Part shown: in pieces, positions 1 to 7,584 of the stretch | Numbering within the stretch: position 1 is the stretch's first letter | How the letters are laid out: every line of letters begins with the position of its first letter | Assembly (NCBI GenBank): GCA_036881885.1 | Contig: JBAJNL010000034.1 | Location: 1 to 14,580 of the forward strand | DNA: 14,580 nucleotides | DNA from: JBAJNL01 sp036881885 | Lineage (GTDB): Bacteria; Pseudomonadota; Alphaproteobacteria; Holosporales; Hepatobacteraceae | Direction: 5' to 3' | Notes under the pieces: model-generated | Databases searched by the model: none | What the model saw: only the letters and a program-made list of their open reading frames with translations | What the model was told of the DNA's origin: nothing | Position numbers and translations under genes: made by a program

Positions 1-299
1 CCACGTCGAAACATAGGTTTCTCCTCGCAATGACGGTTGGGGGGCATGCCGCGGCACTTTGGTCGTCATCGCGAAGGTACGAAGTACCTGTGGCGATCCA
101 CTTGACATGTAGCTGAGTTGGCTAAAGCACATAATGGATTGCCACGTCGAAACATAGGTTTCTCCTCGCAATGACGGTTGGGGGGCATGCCGCGGCACTT
201 CGGTCGTCATCGCGAAGGTACGAAGTACCTGTGGCGATCCACTTGCAGGGCTCCTCGCAATGACATTTTAGGCCTTCACCGCCCCATTTTTCGCAATGA
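1..299 (-). repeat. Family A palindromic repeat, tandem 141-bp units (reverse orientation)
   Basis: Bases 1-104 recur at 142-245 with one mismatch (T60 against C201), a direct repeat of period 141 bp. A further fragment with the CTCCTCGCAATGAC core follows at 250-264, and a shorter CGCAATGAC at 291-299. Each unit joins two palindromic parts. One is the GTCATTGCGAGGAG...CGNGGCAATCCA box, read here on the minus strand. The other is a box with the perfect hairpin AGGTAC-GAA-GTACCT (75-89 and 216-230) flanked by GCGAT/ATCGC. The same composite occurs at 2546-2740, 4462-4627 and 9661-9810. No protein is evident: an open frame runs through it into the next gene only because stops happen to be absent. 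Similar GTCATTGCGAG... elements are known from several bacterial genomes including intracellular ones. The left end is cut by the window edge. Confidence 0.85.
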
Positions 300-334
300 C
301 AACTTTTTTGAGTCATCCCCTTGCATTTCTGTTT

Positions 335-366
335 GTTTTGTGATTTTTTTATCTAAAATAGATAAT
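335..366 (+). promoter_or_regulatory. Predicted promoter with overlapping inverted repeat
   Basis: TTGTGA (338-343) and GATAAT (361-366) are separated by 17 bp, a good sigma70-type spacing. The inverted repeat TATCTAAAATAGATA (350-364, arms TATCTA/TAGATA) lies in the spacer and overlaps the -10, as an operator would. Bases 335-364 match 11038-11067 in front of a paralogous gene at 28 of 30 positions. Bases 350-371 match 10991-11012 at 20 of 22. The start codon at 382 would be only about 10 nt from the transcript start. The promoter is inferred; the conservation is seen directly. Confidence 0.55.
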
Positions 367-381
367 TTTTGGGAGCAAACG

Positions 382-1497
382 TTGGTAACAGCAGCAAAAA
401 CAAAAAGACCAAGATGGGGGGCATGGGCCCTTGCGTGGATTGGCTTGCTGGCCTTTGGCGCGAAAGCACCTTGCCTTTTGGCCATGAACAACGGCATGAG
501 CGACCTTGAGTATGCTATAGCTTGGTATTCCACAGATTCACAAGACAAATATATCACGATGATGGCTCAGGCCGATGCGGCCTACCCAGGGGGGCTACCT
601 AACGGCATAAACAACGCTTTTGATCTTTATGCACAGCAAATTGCGGCTGGTGCATCTGATATCAACCGGGATATTCCGTGGGCCATCCAAACGGTAGCCA
701 ACTTAATAGACGACACAGACGCAGATGACAGTTTTAAGATAGACACTGCAGGCAACAAGGTTTCAAAAAATGACCTGTATCGCAAAATTCAACAACAGCT
801 CGAGCGCCTTGCACCTGAGCCAGGTAATTGGTCACTCGATGAAATAATAACGCCAGTAAACTATATGCTCTCAGGAATCTGGAAAGATGCGACTCCACTA
901 AACACATTGTTGTTAAAAGAAAATAAGCGCTTGGGCAAACCCGCAAAGATCAAAGACGCTAGCTTTTTTAAACGCCTTGAATATATTCAGGGCTGGCCTT
1001 ACGAAAACACGGTTGATGGAGTTACAACAACCACCGTAAAGGGTGGGTTGATTGGCAGCGGCAATAAGTTATTAGACACACAGACCAGTTGCCGTGGCAA
1101 AGTGGAGCACATCACCAGGCTAATCAATATAAAAATGGGTCTCCCTATACGTGATGATGACACTTTAGCGAAAGCTATTGTGGCATTGGATAAAAAAGCG
1201 GATTGCAGCGTTTTTGCCAAGCAAATTGATGCCCGCACGCCCCTTAAAACCATCCCTAAGGCCGTTGAGTCTGTGGTGGGTGACTTTGACAGCGCAGGCG
1301 GCAGCCTGAACGCTTATGGCTTGATTGGCTTTTTATCGAGTGACGGTTATCCGGTGACCACAAAAGATATTTATCGGCGTTTGAACAATGCCTTAACACA
1401 GCTGGATGACGCGCTCGACAACAAGTTTGACGGCTACACCAAATCAGGCACAACCCCAACGTTGCAAACCATTATTGAAAAACTTTCTGCAGTGTAG
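382..1497 (+). CDS. Secreted repeat-family protein, W-Y domain type (unknown function)
   Basis: A 371-residue exported protein that I do not recognise. I chose the TTG at 382: it has GGGAG six bases upstream, and the following residues make a textbook signal peptide (basic KTKRPR, hydrophobic residues 13-34, cleavage probably near PCLLA). Longer reading from 178 would only translate the upstream repeat. The mature protein has an N-terminal domain (about 40-140) with an AWYS motif (47-50), DIPWAIQTVANLID (97-110) and NDLYRKI (130-136). These are matched at similar places in the genes at 1524 and 11087. Further on are GGLIGSG (221-227), QIDARTPLKTIPKAVESVVG (281-300), YGLIG (312-316) and KDIYRRL (328-334), which are family repeat units. 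Few cysteines and no membrane segment beyond the signal peptide. It precedes the gene at 1524 by 26 bp, probably as an operon. Surface or periplasmic location is inferred. Confidence 0.8.
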   Translation: MVTAAKTKRPRWGAWALAWIGLLAFGAKAPCLLAMNNGMSDLEYAIAWYSTDSQDKYITMMAQADAAYPGGLPNGINNAFDLYAQQIAAGASDINRDIPWAIQTVANLIDDTDADDSFKIDTAGNKVSKNDLYRKIQQQLERLAPEPGNWSLDEIITPVNYMLSGIWKDATPLNTLLLKENKRLGKPAKIKDASFFKRLEYIQGWPYENTVDGVTTTTVKGGLIGSGNKLLDTQTSCRGKVEHITRLINIKMGLPIRDDDTLAKAIVALDKKADCSVFAKQIDARTPLKTIPKAVESVVGDFDSAGGSLNAYGLIGFLSSDGYPVTTKDIYRRLNNALTQLDDALDNKFDGYTKSGTTPTLQTIIEKLSAV

Positions 1498-1523
1498 CCT
1501 GCCATCACCTAAGGATTGAAAAC

Positions 1524-2543
1524 ATGACACGCTTAACCCTTTATACAACACTGATCACAGGGCAACTGGCGTTTGCCGCTGCCACTTTGTGGCTGCAAGC
1601 CCAACCAAACATGGATGAAAAAAATTACCTAAAGTGTTGGTACAGCATACCACAAACAGCAAGAGATGATATTGTGGCCATGATCGCAAGCGCCCCAAAA
1701 GGCACCACCAATATCTTGGACTATTATAAAAACCTTATTGATCGTAACGCCCATGACATTCCTGCTGCCATCCAAAGTGTGGGTAAGCTGGTAAATGTGG
1801 CGCCAACGATCACAAACAGTCTTTACCAACAAATCACTGTTGAACGTCAAGCTATTGAACCAGATGGCGAAGGCGTCCATTATCTCACTGACTCTATTAC
1901 ACGTGCTGAAGATCTGCTGAAGAAAGACACGTTGTATCCACTGGAAAGTAATCTCTCGGATTTTGTTGTGCAGGCAATCGCACGCACAAATCTTGGACAA
2001 AGTTCTCTGCGTAGCAGCATAGACACATTGATGAGTAAAATTGGCCTTCCTGGAGATTTTCTCCTTAAAACAACGGTTTATGACAAGCTTGCGTTGGCGC
2101 TTGAAAAACTTAATAAAAAAACGGGAAAACCCAAGCCAACCATTACACAGGCGCTGGCCGAGCTAGACAGAATGTCGCTGGGTGAGTGCGAGAAGCACAA
2201 AGCACTGGTGGATGCACGCAGCGCCACAAAAACGCTGCAAGAGGCTATTAATGCCGTAAACGGGCAGCCGGCCAACAAAACCTATGGCCTTTTGGGCAAC
2301 CTTAAAACAACGGCAACCGCAAATGGAACGCCCTTGGCCGAACATGACATTTATCGCCGCCTTGCAAAGGGTATCGCTCACCTGAACGAGCTGCTGGATA
2401 GTCGTATTACCGGCTGGCCTTCTCCTGACCCAGCAAACATAGGCGAGATTACCCAAGAAATTATAGCCAAAACCCCAACAACACTGTCTCCCAGCAACCC
2501 AGAAGATACCGGTGCAGGTGAAGATGAAGGTGCAGGCGGATAA
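1524..2543 (+). CDS. Secreted repeat-family protein, W-Y domain type (unknown function)
   Basis: A 339-residue paralogue of the preceding gene, with ATG preceded by AAGGA at an 8-base spacing. The N-terminus (1-27) is a signal peptide (LITGQLAFAAATLWLQAQ). The W-Y domain follows: CWYSIPQTARDDIVAMIAS (38-56), HDIPAAIQSVGKLV (77-90) and NSLYQQI (98-104). One clear repeat unit lies at 222-292: C-E-K-H-K-ALVDAR (227-232), TKTLQEAINAV (235-245), YGLLG (254-258), HDIYRRL (274-280) and LNELLDSR (287-294). It ends in a low-complexity acidic/glycine tail (GAGEDEGAGG). Together with the gene at 382 it forms a two-gene operon. No enzyme motif is visible; structural, adhesive or effector roles are all possible. 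Confidence 0.8.
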   Translation: MTRLTLYTTLITGQLAFAAATLWLQAQPNMDEKNYLKCWYSIPQTARDDIVAMIASAPKGTTNILDYYKNLIDRNAHDIPAAIQSVGKLVNVAPTITNSLYQQITVERQAIEPDGEGVHYLTDSITRAEDLLKKDTLYPLESNLSDFVVQAIARTNLGQSSLRSSIDTLMSKIGLPGDFLLKTTVYDKLALALEKLNKKTGKPKPTITQALAELDRMSLGECEKHKALVDARSATKTLQEAINAVNGQPANKTYGLLGNLKTTATANGTPLAEHDIYRRLAKGIAHLNELLDSRITGWPSPDPANIGEITQEIIAKTPTTLSPSNPEDTGAGEDEGAGG

Positions 2544-2545
2544 TC

Positions 2546-2740
2546 TGCGGCAGCATGCCCACCAAACGTCATTGCCAGGAGTTTTTTAAGGCGACGCGGC
2601 AATCCATCGTGTGCTTTGGCCAACTCAATTGCTCTGCAAGTGGATCGCCGCAGGTACTTCGTACCTTCGCGATGACGGCTAGAATGTCATTGCGAGGAGC
2701 CTTTTAAGGCGACGCGGCAATCCACGTGTGCTTTAGCCGC
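2546..2740 (+). repeat. Family A palindromic repeat (forward orientation)
   Basis: Begins right after the stop of the upstream gene with a TGCGGCAGCATGCCC segment, corresponding to the reverse complement of GGGGGCATGCCGCGG at 43-57. Then come a CATTGCCAGGAG...GACGCGGCAATCCA box (2570-2610), the hairpin AGGTAC-TTC-GTACCT (2652-2666) within GGATCGCC...GCGATGAC, and a second GTCATTGCGAGGAG...GACGCGGCAATCCA box (2683-2723). It may fold in the 3' end of the upstream transcript, but there is no T tract to call a terminator. Confidence 0.85.
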
Positions 2741-2769
2741 CGCCGTTTTGTAAAACCCCATTTAATAGG

Positions 2770-2845
2770 TTGATTTTGCGTAAAAATTTGCTAAACTTAC
2801 GAATGGTGGATAATGCCCTGCGCGCACTTAAAAAGAGACAAAACA
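2770..2845 (+). repeat. Family B repeat, copy 1
   Basis: About 75 bp starting TTGATTTTGCGTAAAAATTT and continuing through GAATGGTGGATAATGCCCTG to an A-rich end. Related copies lie at 4344, 9826 and 13403, all in the same orientation. Its left part can be read as a promoter, TTGATT-N16-TAAACT (2770-2775, 2792-2797). The short open frames crossing it (NLLNLRMV on this strand, FSTIRKFSKFL on the other) are the same in several copies but have no start-site or length support, so I treat it as non-coding. Confidence 0.8.
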
Positions 2846-2898
2846 TAAGTATCGACACCATAAACTTGCGCCTGCACGATAACCAGAACCCCTTTTCG

Positions 2899-2976
2899 CT
2901 TGATCTTTGGGGCCAAGCATTGCAAACGCATGGATCAAGCACACACGCTCTTTTGCCTTGACCTTTGGGGCCAAGC
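2899..2976 (+). repeat. Pair of 20-bp direct repeats with hairpin potential
   Basis: CTTGATCTTTGGGGCCAAGC (2899-2918) and CTTGACCTTTGGGGCCAAGC (2957-2976) differ at one base and are 58 bp apart, so two-site binding is conceivable. Each contains CTTG...CAAG and TTGG-GG-CCAA self-complementarity. They lie 50-127 bp upstream of the transporter start and could be leader hairpins or binding sites. No further gene is seen between 2846 and 3025. Confidence 0.6.
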
Positions 2977-3025
2977 CTTTTTAGAGTTGATCTTCTGGTC
3001 TTAAACACATCGAAAGGCTGCCCTG

Positions 3026-4321
3026 ATGCGTCGCTTTTTGTCTTTAGGCCCTGCCACTCAGCGCGCCACCAAGCACAACACGAAGCGCGCCGCTGTTTTG
3101 TGTGCGGCTGGCTTTTTCGATCACTATGACACAGCCCTTTACAGCTTTTTGGCCCCCTTGATGGCGCCGGTCTTTTTTCCTTCGGTTGACCCTTTTGTGC
3201 AATTGTTGCTGTCATACAGTGTGTTTGCAACGGGCATCATCTTTCGTCCATTGGGCGTTTGGTGCGCCTTTTATCTGGCGCATCAGGGCTCACATCGGCC
3301 GCTTGCGCTGGCCATGAGCCTTTTGGGCGTTGCGATGCTGGGTATGGCCTTGCTGCCCGGTGCGCACACTTTGGGTTATCTTGCGCCCTTGGGCCTTTGT
3401 TTGCTAAGAGGTCTTTTGGATTTTGCCGCGGCTCTTGAACGCAGCGTGATCAAGTTTACGCTGATCACACCACTGGACGCCCCCAAAGCTCTTCAGTGGT
3501 CAAGCGTGTTTGAAATCGCCTCGCTGGGCGGCTTATTTGCGGCATCTCTTGCGCCCTTGTGCCTGGCCACCTTGTTTGACCCTGCCCATCTTGCATGGGC
3601 CTGGCGTCTGTTTTTTGCCTTGGGCGGTGTGTGTGCGCTTGCCTTAACCTTTGTGCGCCACGTTGTCTTGCGCGCCGACAAAGCACCTTACCAATCCACA
3701 AAGCCACCGGCAGCAAGCGCGCTGCTGGGGTTGCTGTGGCAACAAAAACGAACGCTTGTGCGCCTTGCGTGCGTGCACAGTTTTTCTTATGGCACCTACA
3801 GCTTTGCCTTTATACTACTGGGCCTGTTGGCTCCTCTTGTGTGCCGCACCACACAGCCCCTGTTTTTTGTCAGCACACCCGTTTTTTGGCTGTTTGATGT
3901 AGTCTGCCTTCTGGCCGTTGCGCGTTTTTGCACGCACCTTGCGCCCGCACGCCTGATGCGTGGTGCCTGCTGCGTGATGGTGCTGACCCTTTTGCCACTG
4001 TTTGCGCTGTGGCATTTTGAAACCCAATTTGTGGCCATTGGCCTGCGCCTTTGGATTATTGGTGCTGGCGTTGTGTTTGCGGCCCCTCTTGTGCTGTGGG
4101 AGAAAGCCATCACACCCAACAACCCCCAGCGCTTTTTGATCACCGGAATCGGTAAAACCCTGGGCAACAGCCTTTTAGGACGCAACCTTGTGGCCATCAC
4201 GCTGTTTTGCACCAACCTGTGGCCTTATCCGACCACCCCCGCTTTTATTTTGACGGCGCTGGCCCTTTTGGCCCTTTGGGCACTGCAAGACAAAACACCC
4301 GCGCACACCACGTTAGCTTAA
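3026..4321 (+). CDS. MFS transporter, ProP-like (metabolite:H+ symporter type)
   Basis: A 431-residue inner-membrane protein, very rich in Leu/Ala/Phe, with about ten to twelve hydrophobic segments: the normal size of a major facilitator. The start has AAAGG at an 8-base spacing. Landmarks of the proline/betaine-transporter-like (metabolite:H+ symporter) branch are FFDHYDTALYSFLAP in the first helix (30-44), IIFRPLG (71-77) and LLRGLLDFAAALE (126-138). The loop 2-3 signature, usually G-x-x-x-D-x-x-G-R-R, is degenerate here (about 77-92, YLAHQGSHRP), lacking the acidic residue. Substrate choice or coupling may therefore be altered. The substrate cannot be read from sequence; proline, betaine or an organic acid are guesses. 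The gene stands alone and is bracketed on both sides by family A and B repeats, which suggests arrival or shuffling by repeat recombination. Confidence 0.85.
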   Translation: MRRFLSLGPATQRATKHNTKRAAVLCAAGFFDHYDTALYSFLAPLMAPVFFPSVDPFVQLLLSYSVFATGIIFRPLGVWCAFYLAHQGSHRPLALAMSLLGVAMLGMALLPGAHTLGYLAPLGLCLLRGLLDFAAALERSVIKFTLITPLDAPKALQWSSVFEIASLGGLFAASLAPLCLATLFDPAHLAWAWRLFFALGGVCALALTFVRHVVLRADKAPYQSTKPPAASALLGLLWQQKRTLVRLACVHSFSYGTYSFAFILLGLLAPLVCRTTQPLFFVSTPVFWLFDVVCLLAVARFCTHLAPARLMRGACCVMVLTLLPLFALWHFETQFVAIGLRLWIIGAGVVFAAPLVLWEKAITPNNPQRFLITGIGKTLGNSLLGRNLVAITLFCTNLWPYPTTPAFILTALALLALWALQDKTPAHTTLA

Positions 4322-4343
4322 GCCTGAAATAGAAAACATCTTC

Positions 4344-4419
4344 TTGATTTTGCTTAAAAATTTGCTAAACTTGCGAATGGTGGAGAATGCCCTGCGCGCG
4401 TTTAAAAGAGGAAAAAACA
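4344..4419 (+). repeat. Family B repeat, copy 2
   Basis: Starts 22 bp after the transporter stop with TTGATTTTGCTTAAAAATTT and continues GAATGGTGGAGAATGCCCTG. It is closely similar to copy 1 at 2770 and in the same orientation, so the transporter lies between direct repeats whose starts are 1,574 bp apart. Promoter-like TTGATT (4344-4349) and TAAACT (4366-4371) are 16 bp apart, but no gene follows on this strand. Confidence 0.8.
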
Positions 4420-4461
4420 AGACAACACCAGCCAAGGATAACCATGGCCACCTCACAATCA

Positions 4462-4627
4462 CGTCATTGCGAGGAGAAACCTTAGTTTCGACGCGGCAAT
4501 CCATCGTGTGCCTTAGCCACTTAAGCTTCTGGCAAGTGGATCGCGCGGGGCGCTGCGCACCTTCGCGATGACGCTCTTATTTGTCATTGCGAGGAGAAAC
4601 TTTAGTTTCGACGCGGCAATCTATCTG
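4462..4627 (+). repeat. Family A palindromic repeat
   Basis: Two CGTCATTGCGAGGAGAAAC...GTTTCGACGCGGCAAT boxes (4462-4502 and about 4582-4622) flank the second palindrome. Here that palindrome is GGGGCGC-T-GCGCACC (4547-4561), with one mismatched pair, between GGATCGC and GCGATGAC. The last bases abut the stop codon of the minus-strand lipase gene, so the element lies between convergent genes and could affect the ends of both transcripts. Confidence 0.85.
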
Positions 4628-5410
4628 CTAGCGTGCAGAGAAGAAAAACCTTTCAAGCGCGCGGTCTTTAACCCTTTTAAAAGCTTTGTGCGCGTAATGT
4701 TCGGCCTTTGAAACAACAGAGCTCATCTTTGTCCAGCAACGCCCCAAAAAGCTTTTTGCGTGAAAAGCAGGTTGTGCTTCGTTCAAGTCTGCCCGATAAC
4801 CATCCAGTTTATGAGGCACTTTGTTGCTTGCTGGAAGCGTGACCACATTACCTACATGCTGGGCTGTCTGCAACGTCGTCAAGGCACCTGACACCACAGG
4901 GCCACCCACATAGCCAAGAACTCCCCTTAAAGGCGAGATTGGCTGTGCTGCTGGCACAGGATCAAGGGCTTGTTGCATGTTTTCAACACGGCCCGCAAAC
5001 TTGTCGTCAAAATTTTCTTTTGTCTGGTGATCAAGCACTTTAGGCGAGCCCACAAGATTAATCGTTTGAATGCCTAAAAGATCTTTCAACTCGTCCGCCG
5101 CAATGGTAGCGGTCGCTGCACCAAGGCTGTGCCCTTCCAAGGAAAGTGGCAGCTGATAAAGCTCTTTACCTTGCCGCTTTGCAATTCCTTCCAAAATGTT
5201 TAAAACCGGATTTTTAACGGCACGCCAATGCAAAAGCATACCATTGTGCACACGCCCGCCCGATGCGCGGTTGATCGCCCAGTTGGCATGCAGGTTTGTT
5301 TTCCAGTTCTCAAGCGAGTTGGTTCCCTTAAAAACCAAAACAGTACTGCCGTCAGGCTTTTCTAACACATATCCCGATTGTGCTTCGTAATCTGTGCCAA
5401 ACCAGTGCAC
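4628..5410 (-). CDS. Class 3 lipase, catalytic part of a gene split by a nonsense codon
   Basis: An alpha/beta-hydrolase of the lipase class 3 family, predicted to cleave ester bonds of lipids. Numbering from the GTG at 5410: the oxyanion-hole segment is VFKGTNSLENW (26-36), the nucleophile elbow GHSLGAA has Ser95, and GSPKVL is at 121-126. Asp150 (in QALDPVP) and His200 (in VPHKLDGY) fit the remaining catalytic positions, so the triad appears intact. The same frame stays open for 28 more codons upstream (DVINRTQAAYKAP..., with the A-Y segment usual before this domain) to a TAA at 5495-5497. Beyond it, in frame, lies a signal-peptide fragment. The full gene would have about 366 codons. GTG 5410 is the first possible start after the stop but has only a weak CAGG nearby. 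It is either a recent pseudogene, a readthrough gene, or a cytoplasmic remnant. Confidence 0.75.
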   Translation of the reverse strand: MHWFGTDYEAQSGYVLEKPDGSTVLVFKGTNSLENWKTNLHANWAINRASGGRVHNGMLLHWRAVKNPVLNILEGIAKRQGKELYQLPLSLEGHSLGAATATIAADELKDLLGIQTINLVGSPKVLDHQTKENFDDKFAGRVENMQQALDPVPAAQPISPLRGVLGYVGGPVVSGALTTLQTAQHVGNVVTLPASNKVPHKLDGYRADLNEAQPAFHAKSFLGRCWTKMSSVVSKAEHYAHKAFKRVKDRALERFFFSAR

Positions 5411-5494
5411 TTTGCCTGCATCAGAACTGACAAGGCCATGAAAGGCATCAGAATTTGGTGCTTTGTAGGCAGCCTGCGTGCGATTAATGACATC

Positions 5495-5728
5495 TTAGCG
5501 CCTCTTTTTGGTCTCGGCACCTGTTGGCACCAAAGCAAAACCTTCATCCGCTTTCAGAGCGGTAAGCTCACCTTTCGTTGGCAAAGGTGCCGGCACTCTA
5601 ACAAATGACTCAAAACCCTCTTGAGGTTGACCGATAGAAAGGATAGAGCCATCCGCAAACAGCGACGATGCGCTGACAAAACAAAGCGCCAATGCATACT
5701 TTCTGGGCATTATAAGGGTTTTTGTCAT
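5495..5728 (-). pseudogene. N-terminal signal-peptide fragment of the split lipase gene
   Basis: A 77-codon stretch in the same frame as the lipase, separated only by the TAA at 5495-5497. It starts with a clear Sec signal peptide (MTKTLIMPRKYALALCFVSA, cleavage probably near SSLFA), followed by a Pro/Glu-rich linker ending KKRR. A short exported peptide of this kind would have no obvious use alone, so I read it as the N-terminus of the lipase at 4628-5410. The start at 5728 has no strong ribosome-binding site; ATATCGATAT overlaps it. A promoter candidate lies at 5762-5790. Confidence 0.65.
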
Positions 5729-5761
5729 ATCGATATATCTTTAAGAATTTGTTTTGTTTGA

Positions 5762-5790
5762 AAAATATATAAAAAGACAAAATATGTCAA
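5762..5790 (-). promoter_or_regulatory. Predicted promoter of the lipase gene
   Basis: On the minus strand a perfect TTGACA (5790-5785) is followed after 17 bp by TATTTT (5767-5762). TATATT two bases earlier is an alternative. The transcript would start about 27 bases before the ATG at 5728. GACATATTTTGTC, an inverted repeat GACA/TGTC, overlaps the -35 and could be an operator. The region 5729-5868 is otherwise A+T-rich and holds no gene. Confidence 0.5.
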
Positions 5791-5868
5791 CTAACAAATT
5801 ATTTTTTCTTATAAAAAGATTTTAATGTCGCTTTGGCTTCACATTCATCAGAGCGCCCGTAGCACCTG

Positions 5869-7584
5869 CTACTCTTTATAGCCAAAACGCACCTGGATTT
5901 TCTGTGTGTCGCAATAATCCTGCAAAGCCTGTTGCTTGTCAGGCGCGCAGTCAAGCGTTAACCTTTTCACAGAAGGCAGTTTTTGCAGTGTTGGCAACAG
6001 ATTGGGGTCACGTGCGGACGACCCTTTAAGTGCAAGATGCACAAAATCTTCTAACCCCGAAAGCTCACCAAGAGGTGCCACCGGGATATCAACAAGCGTG
6101 ACACGCATTAGATTTGTGGACAAAGCCAATGCGCCTATGTGGACCAGTTTTTCGCATTTCTCAAGGTGCACATGGGTGAGGGACGCACAAGGGCTTAGCG
6201 ATTCCAGCGTGTGATTTTGACTTAAAAACAGATTTTTAAGGCTGTGACACTGGGTTAAAAAAAGAGTGTCCGCTAAATATTGACAGCTTGTGATACGCAG
6301 TGTGTGCAAGGAGTCGTGTGGCTTTTTACACAAGATGTCTTGTATATTACAATCATGCAAGGTTAGTTTTTTCAAAGCAGGCAATTGGGTCAACATAATC
6401 TTTGATATTGTACGATCGTAACTGATGGTTAACTCTTTTAGTGGCGGAATGCAGGGAACAGCTGCGATTTTCAAGTGCTCAAGCCTCAACTTTTTAAGGG
6501 CTGGCAGCTTCGCAAGTACGTTTATATCCTCTAGACTCTCCAGGCATTCCATCCTTAAGACCTCTAACGCTTGGCACTGCTCAAGCCCTGCCAACGTTGT
6601 CAGTTGAGAACTCTTGCCGAGGTCAAGAACCTTTAGGTGTTTGCAGTGGCCAAGCGCCTTAATGTTTTGCAGTTGATCACAGTAATTCAGGTAAAGATTG
6701 GTTAGTTCGGTAAAGCCTTTAAACGCATCGTCATTCAGCACTTTCACCCCAAACCCACCATTCAAGGAGGTAACAGGCAGTGCCGTAAAAAGCCCGACCT
6801 CTGCAAATGTTTTGCCGTCATCTATGTAAGGAAAGCAAAGCTCAAAGGCACCTCCTTTGTTGTGATGCTGCCAAAGCATTTTTTCACGCGGTGTTTGCTT
6901 CATACTTACGGGTGACACCCCTTTTGCGATAGAGTGCTCAATTTGTTTCTTTTTTTGGCGCAAAAAATTTTTGACGATCTTTGGGCCCAAGCGAAGATCA
7001 CCAGAAAAAAGATCTATCGGCTTTAAGCCCGCTGGGTTGCGGGTAAAGCGGGTGAACTGACTTGGCGTTAAAAGCCGAACGCCTGTACGCTTTAAAAAGC
7101 CCCCAGTGTCATAGACTTTCTTAAATCTTCGGCACACGGCGCGCCACTTCACTGCTTCACTCGACAGACTCACTGCTTCACTCGACAGACTATTTTTGCG
7201 CCAAAAGTCTTCAGTATCACAACATGGCCTGCTGCAAAACTCTAAGATCATCCCTAAAATCTCATCGGGCAAATCAAGTATCGTTAAAACACGGGTGGGC
7301 GTGGCGTCTTCAGGGGTGTTGCGCACAGCAAGTGTTCTGTTTGTCGAGGCAGCTTCTGTGGTGGCGTTGTGCCCTTCAGCCGTGGGGCCAGCATCAAGGT
7401 CACTGTCAAGACGTCTTTTTTTGATGGGCCGCTGCGTGTCGTGTGCGCTGGGCTTACGGGGTGCGTAGGCTGGAGCCGCCTCATCACCTGACGCCTGCGA
7501 TGGCTGGGTTCCCCAAAGCATGGCACAGGGCAAGCCGTGACCACACAGCAAAAAAACAAAAAGAATAAAAAAACGGCAAGTCAT
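5869..7584 (-). CDS. Secreted F-box-like / leucine-rich-repeat protein, candidate host-directed effector
   Basis: A 571-residue protein. I start it at ATG 7584 rather than the TTG nine bases earlier, because MTCRFFILFVFLLCGHGLPC is a direct signal peptide (cleavage near residues 20-25). Next is a low-complexity linker with a nuclear-localisation-like patch RPIKKRRLDSD (52-62). Then comes an F-box-like segment: LDLPDEILGMILEFC (103-117) and, after an insertion, KWRAVCRRFKKVYD (146-159). In F-box proteins this motif binds Skp1 of SCF ubiquitin ligases. About residues 270-550 are LRR units with recurring L..L.L..C..L (for example HLKVLDLGKSSQLTTLAGL), a ligand-binding solenoid. The F-box call rests on the LPDEIL and VCRRF hallmarks only. 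Eukaryote-like architecture plus export suggests action on a host. It is read in the same direction as the lipase downstream but is separated from it by 140 bp and the lipase's own promoter. Confidence 0.75.
   Translation of the reverse strand: MTCRFFILFVFLLCGHGLPCAMLWGTQPSQASGDEAAPAYAPRKPSAHDTQRPIKKRRLDSDLDAGPTAEGHNATTEAASTNRTLAVRNTPEDATPTRVLTILDLPDEILGMILEFCSRPCCDTEDFWRKNSLSSEAVSLSSEAVKWRAVCRRFKKVYDTGGFLKRTGVRLLTPSQFTRFTRNPAGLKPIDLFSGDLRLGPKIVKNFLRQKKKQIEHSIAKGVSPVSMKQTPREKMLWQHHNKGGAFELCFPYIDDGKTFAEVGLFTALPVTSLNGGFGVKVLNDDAFKGFTELTNLYLNYCDQLQNIKALGHCKHLKVLDLGKSSQLTTLAGLEQCQALEVLRMECLESLEDINVLAKLPALKKLRLEHLKIAAVPCIPPLKELTISYDRTISKIMLTQLPALKKLTLHDCNIQDILCKKPHDSLHTLRITSCQYLADTLFLTQCHSLKNLFLSQNHTLESLSPCASLTHVHLEKCEKLVHIGALALSTNLMRVTLVDIPVAPLGELSGLEDFVHLALKGSSARDPNLLPTLQKLPSVKRLTLDCAPDKQQALQDYCDTQKIQVRFGYKE
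7149..7190 (-). repeat. Perfect 21-bp tandem duplication inside the F-box-like region
   Basis: Bases 7149-7169 and 7170-7190 are identical and in frame, encoding SLSSEAV twice. Perfect identity implies a recent duplication or a length polymorphism. It lies in the insertion between the two halves of the F-box-like motif of the LRR protein. Confidence 0.9.

Noticed and set aside
178..381. N-terminal extension of the first secreted protein back to 178
   Set aside because: It translates the family A repeat, gives an implausible Arg/His-rich leader, and hides the signal peptide. TTG 382 has a ribosome-binding site and matches the paralogue.
2770..4419. Insertion sequence or composite transposon around the transporter
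   Set aside because: No transposase and no terminal inverted repeats with target duplication were found; only the direct repeats can be claimed.
4313..4571. Small proteins across family B/A repeats (both strands)
   Set aside because: Similar peptides appear wherever the repeat occurs, without ribosome-binding sites, and they run on into family A; repeat translation is the simpler explanation.
6976..6992. GATCTTTGGGCCCAAGC inside the LRR gene, one base different from part of the repeat at 2899
   Set aside because: It is short, in coding sequence, and fits normal codons; probably coincidence.
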